Positions 54,364 to 61,529 of a DNA stretch of 64,000 bases are shown piece after piece; the first letter of the stretch is position 1; each line of letters opens with the position of its first letter. Made by a program: the position numbers and the translations under genes. Below the pieces are notes generated by a model that was not told where the DNA came from, searched no databases, and was given only the letters and a program-made list of their open reading frames with translations. Source of the stretch: Vibrio tapetis subsp. quintayensis (GTDB lineage Bacteria; Pseudomonadota; Gammaproteobacteria; Enterobacterales; Vibrionaceae); assembly GCF_030409945.1 (NCBI RefSeq), contig NZ_JAUFQV010000032.1, positions 294,736 to 358,735 on the forward strand, read 5' to 3'.

Positions 54364-55554
54364 ATGCCCTTAGCACTTTTTGCACTGACGCTCAGCGCCT
54401 TTGCGATAGGAACGACAGAGTTTGTTATTGTTGGATTGATCCCAACAATGGCTAACGATTTAAGTGTCTCTTTACCCTCCGCCGGACTTTTAGTTAGCCT
54501 TTATGCCCTTGGTGTTGCTATTGGCGCTCCTGTTTTAACGGCGTTAACCGGTAAATGGAACCGAAAGCACGTACTACTGGCGGTAATGTCTCTCTTTGTT
54601 GCGGGTAATCTACTCGCTTGGCAAGCCCCAGGATACAACACCTTGGTTGTTGCTCGCATCTTGACCGGTCTTGCGCATGGGGTGTTCTTCTCAATTGGTT
54701 CAACTATTGCGACAGGGTTGGTTTCTAAAGAAAAGGCAGCTAGCGCCATTGCTATTATGTTTACAGGTTTAACCGTAGCGCTTGTTACTGGTGTTCCACT
54801 TGGTACCTATATTGGCCAAGCTTTTGGTTGGCAGTCTACATTTCTTATTGTTGCGGCTTTGGGTTTAATCGCATTATTAGGCAGTGCTTTTTTGGTTCCG
54901 AGTAACCTAAAGCAACCTCTTGCGGCAAAACTATCTTCGCAACTGAAAGTATTAACACAACCGCGATTGCTTTTAGTCTATGCCATCACAGCGTTAGGTT
55001 ACGGTGGTACATTTACCGCATTTACATTCCTCGCTCCGATTTTAGAACAGGTGTCAGGGTTCAACCCAAGCGCTATCAGTTTAATCATGTTGGTGTATGG
55101 CGTTTCTGTCGCTGTTGGTAACATCTGGGGCGGAAAAATGGCTGATAAAATGGGGCCTATTAAAGCGCTGACGGTGATATTTTCGGGGTTAGCGGCTATC
55201 TTAGTTTTGTTTAATTTTACAGCAGCGAACCCTATATCGGCAGTGGTAACGATATTGGTTTGGGGGGCTTTTGCGTTTGGTAATGTTCCGGGACTGCAAG
55301 TTTATGTCGTTAAGTTGGCAGAAAAACACACCCCAGATGCAGTTGATGTAGCATCTGGGCTTAACATTGCCGCCTTTAATGTTGGTATTGCACTTGGATC
55401 TTGGGGCGGGGGAGTAATAGTGACTGAAGCCGGACTGATGCACACCCCGTGGGTAGGCGCTGTCATCGTTCTAATTGCTTTAGCCTTAACCCGTTACAGT
55501 GGTCAATTGGATAAACACAATGAAGCTAAAAATGAAGTGCTTGAGACTGCGTAA
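54364..55554 (+). CDS. MFS efflux transporter (DHA1, arabinose-efflux-like)
   Basis: 396 residues with twelve hydrophobic helices. FALTLSAFAIGTTEFVIVGL and LYALGVAIGAPVLTALTG at the start are typical of the YdeA/NepI/SotB-type DHA1 exporters, as are NRKHVLLAVMSLFVAGN and ARILTGLAHGVFFSIGSTIA (motif B region). Substrate unknown (sugar, purine or drug). It is divergent from the LysR gene, which is its likely regulator. Confidence 0.92.
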   Translation: MPLALFALTLSAFAIGTTEFVIVGLIPTMANDLSVSLPSAGLLVSLYALGVAIGAPVLTALTGKWNRKHVLLAVMSLFVAGNLLAWQAPGYNTLVVARILTGLAHGVFFSIGSTIATGLVSKEKAASAIAIMFTGLTVALVTGVPLGTYIGQAFGWQSTFLIVAALGLIALLGSAFLVPSNLKQPLAAKLSSQLKVLTQPRLLLVYAITALGYGGTFTAFTFLAPILEQVSGFNPSAISLIMLVYGVSVAVGNIWGGKMADKMGPIKALTVIFSGLAAILVLFNFTAANPISAVVTILVWGAFAFGNVPGLQVYVVKLAEKHTPDAVDVASGLNIAAFNVGIALGSWGGGVIVTEAGLMHTPWVGAVIVLIALALTRYSGQLDKHNEAKNEVLETA

Positions 55555-55566
55555 ATAACACTGTCA

Positions 55567-55597
55567 TGTTGGCCAATGTCGTTTTATTTGGCCAACA
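55567..55597 (+). terminator. inverted repeat after the MFS gene
   Basis: TGTTGGCCAA (55567-55576) and TTGGCCAACA (55588-55597) form a perfect 10-bp stem 13 bp past the MFS stop. There is no clear T run after it, so it may be a weak terminator. Confidence 0.55.
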
Positions 55598-55710
55598 CAA
55601 TGATTGTTGTTTAGTTAATCGATACCATTTCCCGTGTTTTTCTCATCGTAAATACGATGACAGAGGTTATTCGTCCGGTGCTTGCTGTATGTATTATTGC
55701 GAGTTCGCGG

Positions 55711-56370
55711 CTATAATTTTTCAACGACTCCGCCCATGGTTTTCGAGTTGATTTCTGGCTTCAAGTAAAGAGGGTGGTATTGGCTACCTGTTCGGTCAAT
55801 GTAGGCCGCTTTTAAACCTGCTGATAACGCACCGTGTGTATCCCAATCATGAGTGGCCACAAGGCGAAGGTTTTCTACGGACTCTCCCAGCACTTTGCCT
55901 GCAAATTTATATACATCCGGGTTTGGTTTGAAACTTCCGGAGTCTTCGACAGATATAATCGTATCGAAAAAATTTATTAATCCCGAATTATTCATTTGAG
56001 CAGAGATCAGGTTCAGAGATGAATTAGAAAAAGCCACCGTTTTAAACCCGCTCGCACGCAATTTATCTAAAGCTTCTTTGATATCTGAGTGTGGTGGTAA
56101 ATTAGAAAAAGAGTCTAATAGTTCATTCCGTTTTTCATCCGTTAAGCGACAATTATAATGTGCGGCAACGGAATCGAGCATTGCATTCGCTAATTCAGAG
56201 AAGTTTGAATTGACATTGGTGGTAATACAAACAGTGGATGAATGCAATAGCTTTGAAAACCAGAGTGATAAAGCATCTTCACTGCCGAAAGCATCGCTAA
56301 ATTTGGGCTTCAAAGACTCCAAATTTAAAACAGTTTCATTTATGTCAAAAAGTATGACTTCTTTTTTCAT
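55711..56370 (-). CDS. HAD-superfamily hydrolase (haloacid dehalogenase type II-like)
   Basis: 219 residues from Met 56370 (MKKEVILFDINETVLNLESL; GAGGTT upstream). HAD motif I VILFDINETV supplies the nucleophile Asp, motif II TVAFSNSSLN the Ser, motif III the Lys in SGSFKPNPDVYKFAGK, and motif IV ATHDWDTHGALSAGLKAAYI the acidic pair. The cap region matches L-2-haloacid dehalogenase-type HADs. Substrate uncertain. Last ordinary chromosomal gene before the cassette array. Confidence 0.88.
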   Translation of the reverse strand: MKKEVILFDINETVLNLESLKPKFSDAFGSEDALSLWFSKLLHSSTVCITTNVNSNFSELANAMLDSVAAHYNCRLTDEKRNELLDSFSNLPPHSDIKEALDKLRASGFKTVAFSNSSLNLISAQMNNSGLINFFDTIISVEDSGSFKPNPDVYKFAGKVLGESVENLRLVATHDWDTHGALSAGLKAAYIDRTGSQYHPLYLKPEINSKTMGGVVEKL

Positions 56371-56423
56371 GATTAACCTCGGCACTAATTTGACAAATAC
56401 CCCCCCAATGCTTGCAAACCTCC

Positions 56424-56505
56424 AATATTAGTCTTAAAAACAATGAGGTAGACGCATGCCGCTGCATTTTATCTACAACATGTCTAAAAATTTTAATCGC
56501 GGTAT
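56424..56505 (+). mobile_element. remnant of an IS10-like left end
   Basis: AACAATGAGGTAGACGC and its flanks (21 identical bases at 56435-56455) match the internal left end of the IS at 61530-62851 (61556-61576). Looser similarity continues through CCGC...TTTGATCTA and ATTTTAATC. The terminal inverted repeat and the transposase gene are missing, so this is a decayed scar of a related element at the edge of the cassette array. Confidence 0.7.
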
Positions 56506-56590
56506 TGTTAAACTAGCATCGTCTTTCGCAGTTTCACAGCCCCATTGTTATATATTTAGAACCGCTCGTTAACGGTGCTTTTTATGTGTG

Positions 56591-56869
56591 TTACTTAAAC
56601 TTAGCGATATGGCGCTTATACTTTCTCTCACGCCACCACCAAATCAAAAAACTTAAAGGAATAGCACCAATTGATGCCCAAAAGCCACTCATGAATATAT
56701 CGGTAGTTTGCGTCCAACTCCAAGCGGTTTCTGATATAAATATCAGTTCAATACTTCGTCCTATCATTATGCCTAAAATAGCAGGAAGTGAAGTTCGGAC
56801 AACAAACCGAACGATCCCTTTTTTTCGCTCGATTTTCCACTCGGAAAATTCGGTATCCGGGTCTTTCAT
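56591..56869 (-). CDS. small membrane protein, third gene of a cassette operon
   Basis: 92 residues with two membrane spans (FVVRTSLPAILGIMIGRSIE; GFWASIGAIPLSFLIWWW) and basic ends (WKIERKKG at the N-side, RERKYKRHIAKFK at the C-terminus). AAGGAGGAGGG before the start is a very strong ribosome binding site. No family recognised. It follows the 118-residue gene by 29 bp, and an attC-like start (ATATAAC near 56550) comes after it on the minus strand. Confidence 0.75.
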   Translation of the reverse strand: MKDPDTEFSEWKIERKKGIVRFVVRTSLPAILGIMIGRSIELIFISETAWSWTQTTDIFMSGFWASIGAIPLSFLIWWWRERKYKRHIAKFK

Positions 56870-56898
56870 CCCTCCTCCTTGCGATATTTTTTATGAGT

Positions 56899-57255
56899 TT
56901 AGCTGAGGTAAATACCTGATTGTCTTAGCTGTTGCTTTAAATCCAGAACTTGGATCTGAGTTAAAATCAGTTGAGTAATGGCAACCGTACCCGCGAAGAT
57001 TGATAATGCGGAAATGACCCAGCTCCAATTAATACCTATAAAAATGTATGGAGCAGCAAAAGCAAAAGCATAAGAAGCTGCCGCATTAATGGCCTGAATA
57101 AATTCGTTAGCAGCAATCTTATAGCTATTACTTCGACTCTCGTACGAGATTCTCACCTTAGTCCCAGCTCTATGAAACTTGCAATAAACAACGTCCTTTT
57201 GACCATCAAAGGGAATATCGTTAAGTTCTAGGATATCCCTAACCCTATCTAGCAT
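56899..57255 (-). CDS. small membrane protein with soluble N-domain, second gene of a cassette operon
   Basis: 118 residues. A soluble N-terminal part of about 60 residues (ILELNDIPFDGQKDVVYCKF; RISYESRSNSYKI) is followed by two membrane spans (AINAAASYAFAFAAPYIFIG; SWVISALSIFAGTVAITQLI) and a short Gln-rich tail. AGGAGAGATAA precedes the ATG. Unknown family. It stands 36 bp after the zinc-ribbon gene, with no attC between the two, so they share one cassette. Confidence 0.75.
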   Translation of the reverse strand: MLDRVRDILELNDIPFDGQKDVVYCKFHRAGTKVRISYESRSNSYKIAANEFIQAINAAASYAFAFAAPYIFIGINWSWVISALSIFAGTVAITQLILTQIQVLDLKQQLRQSGIYLS

Positions 57256-57291
57256 TTATCTCTCCTTGATACACGGGCTCGTAATGAGTGA

Positions 57292-57618
57292 TTACTCGGC
57301 CTCATCAACGTACTCCATTTGCTTGTTCACAGAAACGGCAATGATAAAGGCTAAAGACATAGCAATTGACACTCGAAGAAATGCAGATGGCAAGAGGGAC
57401 TGTGCCAAAATGACAAATGGCCCAGAGAAACCACCGACTAGCGCTCCTAGATAAGCTCGCCTCCGGTTCCATTTCATCAACGCGCCACAATCAATACATC
57501 GATACTTCGTCCAATGTGAACTGAAGATAAACCAGCTAAGGGATACCTTTTTCTGACACTTGGGGCATTGCCTTGCTTTCATAGCAGCCTTGTAAAACCA
57601 AATAAAGAACATATGCAA
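57292..57618 (-). CDS. zinc-ribbon membrane protein, first gene of a cassette operon
   Basis: 108 residues from 57618, or 96 from the internal Met (MKARQCPKCQKKVSLSWFIF, start 57582), which may be the true start. A four-Cys zinc ribbon (CPKC...CIDC) is followed by two membrane spans (GALVGGFSGPFVILAQSLL; VSIAMSLAFIIAVSV). Such small ribbon-plus-membrane proteins are frequent in Vibrio cassettes and have no known role. First of three tightly spaced membrane-protein genes behind an attC end at 57677. Confidence 0.72.
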   Translation of the reverse strand: MHMFFIWFYKAAMKARQCPKCQKKVSLSWFIFSSHWTKYRCIDCGALMKWNRRRAYLGALVGGFSGPFVILAQSLLPSAFLRVSIAMSLAFIIAVSVNKQMEYVDEAE

Positions 57619-57676
57619 TCACTTGCTTTTAGGGGTGTCAATCCTGTTTGCTAGGTTTGCGAGCAAGTTCATAGAG

Positions 57677-57683
57677 TTCTAAC
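57677..57683 (-). other. attC core-site end (GTTAGAA)
   Basis: Read on the minus strand, AGCGTTAGAAC is the typical right end of an attC (GTTRRRY recombination triplet), placed just upstream of the three-gene cassette. The left part of this attC is not seen; IS110-type sequence follows at higher coordinates. Confidence 0.5.
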
Positions 57684-57689
57684 GCTAGA

Positions 57690-57925
57690 TTCTTGTAGCC
57701 TCCGCCAACCGAGACAACTGAAAGGCGAACAGAATAAGGATAATGACGATGGAGAAAACAGAGGATAAACGACGAAGCGAAAGAAGACGAAAACGGCTAA
57801 CTAACTGATAAGATGGCTATCGCAACCTTATTTCAGCCTCACTCGCCTGAGAAAAGCCTCAGGGCGATGCGCCGACCATAACTATAAGAAGTGGCTGTGG
57901 GCTTGTCCAACTTATAGCGTAGTGC
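57690..57925 (+). mobile_element. IS110-family 3' end remnant
   Basis: Positions 57821-57912 are closely similar to 59933-60031 (shared GAGAAAAGCCTCAGGGCG and ACTATAAGAAGTGGC), the end of the deleted IS110-type element there. Upstream, on the plus strand, a short frame (MEKTEDKRRSERRRKRLTN, stop near 57807) looks like the basic C-terminus of its transposase. Only the 3' part is present. Confidence 0.55.
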
Positions 57926-57961
57926 TAACATTTGTACACACACAGCTTAAAGGAATATGTC

Positions 57962-58246
57962 ATGGACACTAGAATTCAATTTCGTGTTGATGAAGAGACC
58001 AAACGCCTGGCACAACAGATGGCTGAGAGCCAAGGCCGAACACTTAGTGATGCTTGCCGTGAACTCACTGAGCAGCTAGCTGAACAACAAAGAAAAACAC
58101 TATCGCATGATGCTTGGTTAACAGAACAAGTAAACCAAGCATTTGAAAAGTATGACTCAGGTAAAGCCGTTTTTGTTAGCCACGATACAGCAAAGTCTCG
58201 AATGGAAGAACGTAAAGCAAAAATCCGTAACCGAGGCGATCAATGA
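57962..58246 (+). CDS. RelB/DinJ-type antitoxin
   Basis: 94 residues from ATG 57962 (MDTRIQFRVDEETKRLAQQM), with AAAGGAATATGTC in front; the frame is open ten codons further. The N-terminal ribbon-helix-helix should bind its own promoter and the C-terminal part (VFVSHDTAKSRMEERKAKIR) wraps the toxin. It overlaps the toxin gene by 4 bp (ATGA). Stabilising toxin-antitoxin pairs with their own promoter are typical of Vibrio cassette arrays. It reads opposite to the surrounding cassette genes. Confidence 0.9.
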   Translation: MDTRIQFRVDEETKRLAQQMAESQGRTLSDACRELTEQLAEQQRKTLSHDAWLTEQVNQAFEKYDSGKAVFVSHDTAKSRMEERKAKIRNRGDQ

Positions 58247-58521
58247 TTTTGTGGGGCGAGGAGTCTTTGAACGATCGTGAGAAAATCTTTGAATTTTTAT
58301 ACGATTTTAACCCTGAAGCCGCTGAAAAAACTGACGAGCTAATCGAGTCGAAAGTTGAACTCCTTTTAGAGCAGCCTTTTATGGGTGTTCAGCGAGATGG
58401 AATTCGAGGGCGATTACTCATCATTCCAGAGATTTCAATGATCATCGCCTACTGGGTTGAAGGCGACATTATCCGTATCATGCGCGTGCTACATCAAAAG
58501 CAAAAATTCCCGACGAGCTAA
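58243..58521 (+). CDS. RelE/ParE-family toxin
   Basis: 92 residues, basic, with the RelE/ParE fold: WGEESLNDREKIFEFLYDFN, then LLEQPFMGVQRDGIRGRLLI and IIAYWVEGDIIRIMRVLHQK (the C-terminal strand and helix that carry the active residues). Predicted ribosome-dependent mRNA interferase, or gyrase inhibitor if ParE-like. Translationally coupled to its antitoxin. Confidence 0.9.
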   Translation: MILWGEESLNDREKIFEFLYDFNPEAAEKTDELIESKVELLLEQPFMGVQRDGIRGRLLIIPEISMIIAYWVEGDIIRIMRVLHQKQKFPTS

Positions 58522-58536
58522 CCTCCGGCATTGGGC

Positions 58537-58586
58537 AACTAACGCAAATATCTCTCTGCGCAGCGCTTAATCCTCATTGGTTATGT
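58537..58586 (-). other. short attC-like site
   Basis: On the minus strand it starts with ACATAAC (58580-58586) and ends with GCGTTAGTT (core at 58537-58543), with inner GGATTAAGCGCTGCGCAG. About 50 bp, shorter than most attCs. It shares GGATTAAGCRCTGCGCAG with the site at 60040-60083. It lies behind the 44-codon gene, where a cassette attC should be. Confidence 0.5.
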
Positions 58587-58612
58587 TTTTTAATTCGTAT
58601 GCTAAGCAAGTA

Positions 58613-58747
58613 CTATTTATGGTCTTCCTTGCCCTGCAAATACTCTTCATACACTCTAGAAACCCATTGATGAATATGAAACCCAGTTTTACGAACAAGA
58701 TACCAATCTATAGCCGTTAAAATTACGAAACCAATTATAGTACCCAT
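58613..58747 (-). CDS. 44-residue putative membrane peptide
   Basis: Short frame on the minus strand: MGTIIGFVILTAIDWYLVRK then TGFHIHQWVSRVYEEYLQGK and a charged end. One N-terminal hydrophobic helix. GGAGGATTTCTA precedes the ATG, a strong, well-spaced ribosome binding site. An attC-like site follows on the same strand, so it is probably a real cassette gene. No family known. Confidence 0.6.
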   Translation of the reverse strand: MGTIIGFVILTAIDWYLVRKTGFHIHQWVSRVYEEYLQGKEDHK

Positions 58748-58770
58748 TAGAAATCCTCCATAAATACTAA

Positions 58771-58938
58771 ACCAATTTTAACCAGAAATGGCAAGTGTTG
58801 CGAATCAGCGTGGAGCGCTTGTTATACCGCTTGGTTTATAAATTCGAAGACGATGTAATCATTGTAACCGTCTTAGCTGTGGGTAAACGTGAACGTAGCG
58901 ATGTTTACCGTAAAGCAATGAAGCGTATAGATAGTTGA
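58771..58938 (+). pseudogene. RelE/ParE toxin fragment (C-terminal part)
   Basis: Open plus-strand frame without a start: WQVLRISVERLLYRLVYKFE, then DDVIIVTVLAVGKRERSDVY and RKAMKRIDS before TGA 58936-58938. This is the C-terminal half of a RelE/ParE toxin different from the one at 58243. The N-terminus and antitoxin are gone, replaced by the cassette that carries the 44-codon gene. Confidence 0.7.
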
Positions 58939-58970
58939 TTGCGGTATAAATGCTTGTATAAGACTTTTTA

Positions 58971-59507
58971 CTAACGAACTAACCCCAAAATTTTCTTGAA
59001 TACAGGGGCTCGACAGTCCTTTACAAGTTCATATAAACACATTTCCACGCCTGTAATTTCGACACCGATACTTTGTAAACGATTAACGCCGAGCTGTTTA
59101 TTTAAATAAGTTCGAGATGAAACACAATCACTGACAAGCTCCACTTTGTAACCCAACTCGAGTAAACCTTTTGCTGTTTGATAAACACAGATATGTGCTT
59201 CTATACCGCAAATAAGCCAGGTATCTACTTTTTGGCTTTTAATTGAACTCAAGAATGCTGAAGATTCACATCCGTTAAAAGAAAACTTAGTTATACGCTC
59301 GTGATTAAGGACTGTATTGAGTTCTTCGACTGTAGAGCCTAATTTATCAGGATTTTGTTCGAGAGTAATAATCGGTAATTCTAAAGCCTGAGCGCCTTTA
59401 ATGAGTTTCTGACAATTAGAAATTAAAGCTTCACTTTCATAAACTAAACGAGCGAGTTTACCTTGAATATCAACGACGATGAGTCCAGTATTTTCTCTAT
59501 TCAACAT
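58971..59507 (-). CDS. isochorismatase-family hydrolase
   Basis: 178 residues of the cysteine-hydrolase (isochorismatase/nicotinamidase) family. The triad is visible: Asp in TGLIVVDIQGKLARLVYES, Lys in HERITKFSFNGCESS, Cys in TWLICGIEAHICVYQTAKGL. SDCVSSRTYLNK is also family-typical. Substrate unknown. Minus-strand cassette gene preceded by an attC end at 59535-59541. Confidence 0.9.
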   Translation of the reverse strand: MLNRENTGLIVVDIQGKLARLVYESEALISNCQKLIKGAQALELPIITLEQNPDKLGSTVEELNTVLNHERITKFSFNGCESSAFLSSIKSQKVDTWLICGIEAHICVYQTAKGLLELGYKVELVSDCVSSRTYLNKQLGVNRLQSIGVEITGVEMCLYELVKDCRAPVFKKILGLVR

Positions 59508-59534
59508 ACCAACCCTTTCAAGTTTAAATAAGCC

Positions 59535-59579
59535 TTATAACGCCTTGTATGGATACTAATCACTCAATTAGGGTTATGT
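59535..59579 (-). other. short attC-like site
   Basis: Minus strand: ACATAACCC at the left (59573-59579) and AAGGCGTTATAA at the right (core 59535-59541), 45 bp overall. It lies directly upstream of the isochorismatase-like gene, and IS110-type sequence begins at its left end. Confidence 0.45.
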
Positions 59580-59580
59580 G

Positions 59581-60035
59581 AGCCCCAGGCTTTAGCAGCA
59601 ACTAAAGCTTTCTATGTGGTAGTTTGTTTAAACGCTGCCTCCTCTGTCGAGAGACCGATAACAAACATGAACCCCACATAGGACTCTAAGCATAAACCTC
59701 GAATAGTCGACTGAGTCTCGACCCCGCATTTCGCAAGCAAGAGTTAGCTTATTATGAATACAAACATACTTCAAAACATTAATGTTGGTGTTGATACTGG
59801 CAAGTCACAACTCGACATTTACATCCGTCCACCCGATATCTTTTTCACTGTGCCGCACAACGATAAAGGCATCAAAGAGGCGGTCAAAACCATCAAAAGA
59901 ACATTCACTACAACGTATTGTCGTCGCAACCTTACCTCAACCTCGCTCGCCTTGAGAAAAGCCTCAGGGCGGTGCGCCCACCACACCAGATCGCACAATT
60001 TACTATAAGAAGTGGCAACGGGCTTGTTCAACACT
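59581..60035 (+). mobile_element. internally deleted IS110-family element
   Basis: A leader with a long imperfect palindromic stretch (AGCAACTAAAGC, AACGCTGCC) precedes an IS110-type transposase start at 59754 (NINVGVDTGKSQLDIYIRP, with the first Asp of the DEDD site). After about 55 codons the frame jumps into the element's 3' end (59933-60031, repeated at 57821-57912). About 1 kb of coding sequence is missing. Both ends touch attC-like sites; a branch of IS110 relatives is known to insert in attC sites. Confidence 0.65.
59754..59930 (+). pseudogene. truncated IS110-family transposase
   Basis: MNTNILQNINVGVDTGKSQL starts the protein; IRPPDIFFTVPHNDKGIKEA follows, and it then runs out of recognisable sequence near VKTIKRTFTTT. 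The remaining frame to 60008 is out-of-frame 3'-end DNA. The catalytic domain and C-terminal Ser domain are absent, so it is inactive. Confidence 0.75.
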
Positions 60036-60039
60036 CGGG

Positions 60040-60083
60040 ATTTAACGTTGGCTGCGCAGTGCTTAATCCTTATTTATTATCTG
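60040..60083 (-). other. short attC-like site
   Basis: On the minus strand it begins near AGATAATAAATAAGG, holds GGATTAAGCACTGCGCAG (shared with 58537-58586) and ends CAACGTTAAAT, where GTTAAAT fits GTTRRRY exactly. It overlaps the 3' end of the membrane-protein gene at 60077 and abuts the IS110 remnant. Confidence 0.5.
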
Positions 60084-60538
60084 TGTGATCGTTTTACATT
60101 TTTATAGGTAATTAACTGACCTGTCACACCTATAGATGCGATGAGTACACATAACCCGTTAAACACTGCATCATCGACATACACAGACAAATAGAGAAGA
60201 GCTAACACACCAGCGAAGGGGAGCAGAATGGGCATAGCCTTGTCATTTATAACCTGAGCTTTGGCAAACACTTGATAGTTGTCTAGGACCAAATCAGATA
60301 TTAGAAGTACTTGAGCTACAAACAATATGTTCATCAATGGAAATAACCATGATACCCAACCTTCAGCTTCAGTATACAGAAAGTGAATAAAACCAGTATG
60401 AGCTAATATTGAAAGCACTATAGTCGTGAATATTCTGGAATTATCTTGTGTTCTAGTTCTATAAGATCGACGAGACATCTTTACCAATGATTTTATCGAT
60501 ATCAAAAAAATGGCTAACCACGCGACAACTAGATACAT
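60077..60538 (-). CDS. cassette membrane protein of unknown function
   Basis: 153 residues with four predicted membrane spans (VAWLAIFLISIKSLVKM; IFTTIVLSILAHTGFIHFLY; LFPLMNILFVAQVLLISDLV; ILLPFAGVLALLYLSVYVDD, then a final span near GLCVLIASIGVTGQLITY). Short cytoplasmic basic loops (RRSYRTRTQD; KNVKRSHR). No family recognised. Single-gene cassette on the minus strand with an attC overlapping its stop. Confidence 0.75.
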   Translation of the reverse strand: MYLVVAWLAIFLISIKSLVKMSRRSYRTRTQDNSRIFTTIVLSILAHTGFIHFLYTEAEGWVSWLFPLMNILFVAQVLLISDLVLDNYQVFAKAQVINDKAMPILLPFAGVLALLYLSVYVDDAVFNGLCVLIASIGVTGQLITYKNVKRSHR

Positions 60539-60598
60539 AACAATGATATTCCTATTTAATTTATTCTAGAACGGCAAGGAAGTTGCATTCTTTCACAC

Positions 60599-60725
60599 AG
60601 CTAACGTCTGCATAACAAGTTTGCTATTATACAGACGTAACTCATTTTTAATGCGTTACTCATTGAAACTAAAGGCAAACTGACAGCGCCGAGTGTAGCA
60701 AATCTTGTTGATGCATTTGTTATAT
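60599..60725 (-). other. attC site (VCR-like, 127 bp)
   Basis: Read on the minus strand: starts ATATAACAAATGCATCAAC (60725 downwards) and ends CTTGTTATGCAGACGTTAGCT (core at 60599-60605). The inner arms AACAAGATTTGCTAC and GTAGCAAACTTGTT-like sequence pair with one extra base, the mark of a folded attC. It lies just after the VOC-protein gene. Confidence 0.85.
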
Positions 60726-60788
60726 GCGTTCTTAAAGTGAGCCAAGTTACTTATCTCAAAACTGACCTGAGAAGCATCATTTAACCAA

Positions 60789-61103
60789 CTATTTAGAATA
60801 TTCCATCAACTCAACTGGAGCGCCGTTTACTTCAATAAATGCAACAACTAAGCCTTCACTTGGTGAATTAGGTTCAATTATGACTTTCTTACCTTTAATT
60901 TCAGCCATTAAGTCATCAACTTCAAAAGCAGCGTGAGGAACTGTTTTTACCAATTCAGGATATGGAGCATCAGCCCAAAAACGCTGCCACTGGATCCCAT
61001 AAGGATTATTCTGATGGTCAGATACTGTCATTTTCAAATGAGGTAAATCTATTTCATCATCGAAGCGTTTTGTTGTTGGTATACCTAAATGATTGAACTT
61101 CAT
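60789..61103 (-). CDS. VOC-superfamily (glyoxalase-like) protein
   Basis: 104 residues. MKFNHLGIPTTKRFDDEIDL at the start, HAAFEVDDLMAEIKGKKVII and the final metal-site strand GAPVELMEYSK give a vicinal-oxygen-chelate half-barrel. Members include glyoxalases and antibiotic-binding proteins; substrate unknown. Minus-strand cassette gene followed by a full attC. It is only 39 bp from the lipoprotein gene upstream, and no complete attC fits between them. Confidence 0.82.
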   Translation of the reverse strand: MKFNHLGIPTTKRFDDEIDLPHLKMTVSDHQNNPYGIQWQRFWADAPYPELVKTVPHAAFEVDDLMAEIKGKKVIIEPNSPSEGLVVAFIEVNGAPVELMEYSK

Positions 61104-61142
61104 TGAATATCCTTATTAGTTCCACTTAAATGCTTGTTATGT

Positions 61143-61493
61143 TTACTTTTTAAGCCACTTTACATTAGTTTTTTGAATACCTAGACCACTTTTAAATTTA
61201 ATTGGAAATTCTAAAGAAGGTTTTCCAGCCCAGCCACGCTCTAAGTATAAATTATATCCAACGTCGGCTTTTTCATATTTTACTGACGACAACCAAATTC
61301 CATCCCAATCACCAAGAAACTCGAGGTCATCTAAGCTTTGAGGATAAACACCATTTCTGATTTTATGAAGTTCAATAATTGAAATCGCCGATACAAAGTT
61401 TTGCGTACCGAATTTTTCGTCCGCACCAGGCACCTCAAAATTACAACCTGATAGAAGTAATATTAAGAAAAGGCTGAATATATACTTGAACAT
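61143..61493 (-). CDS. small lipoprotein of unknown function
   Basis: 116 residues. Signal peptide with lipobox (YIFSLFLILLLSGCNFEV; LSGC), then a soluble domain with FVSAISIIELHKIRNGVYPQ and SLDDLEFLGDWDGIWLSSV. The part IIELHKIRNGVYPQSLDDL resembles the N-terminal stretch of pseudopilin-like proteins after the membrane helix. Cassette gene starting 22 bp after a GTTACAC core (61515-61521). Confidence 0.72.
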   Translation of the reverse strand: MFKYIFSLFLILLLSGCNFEVPGADEKFGTQNFVSAISIIELHKIRNGVYPQSLDDLEFLGDWDGIWLSSVKYEKADVGYNLYLERGWAGKPSLEFPIKFKSGLGIQKTNVKWLKK

Positions 61494-61529
61494 TGGAAAA
61501 TATCCTTAACTGCGGTGTAACGCCTAATT

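Noticed and set aside
57962..58521. Toxin-antitoxin pair as a sign that the array is read on the plus strand
   Set aside because: All clear attC sites and the other cassette genes read on the minus strand; cassettes with their own promoters are sometimes inverted.
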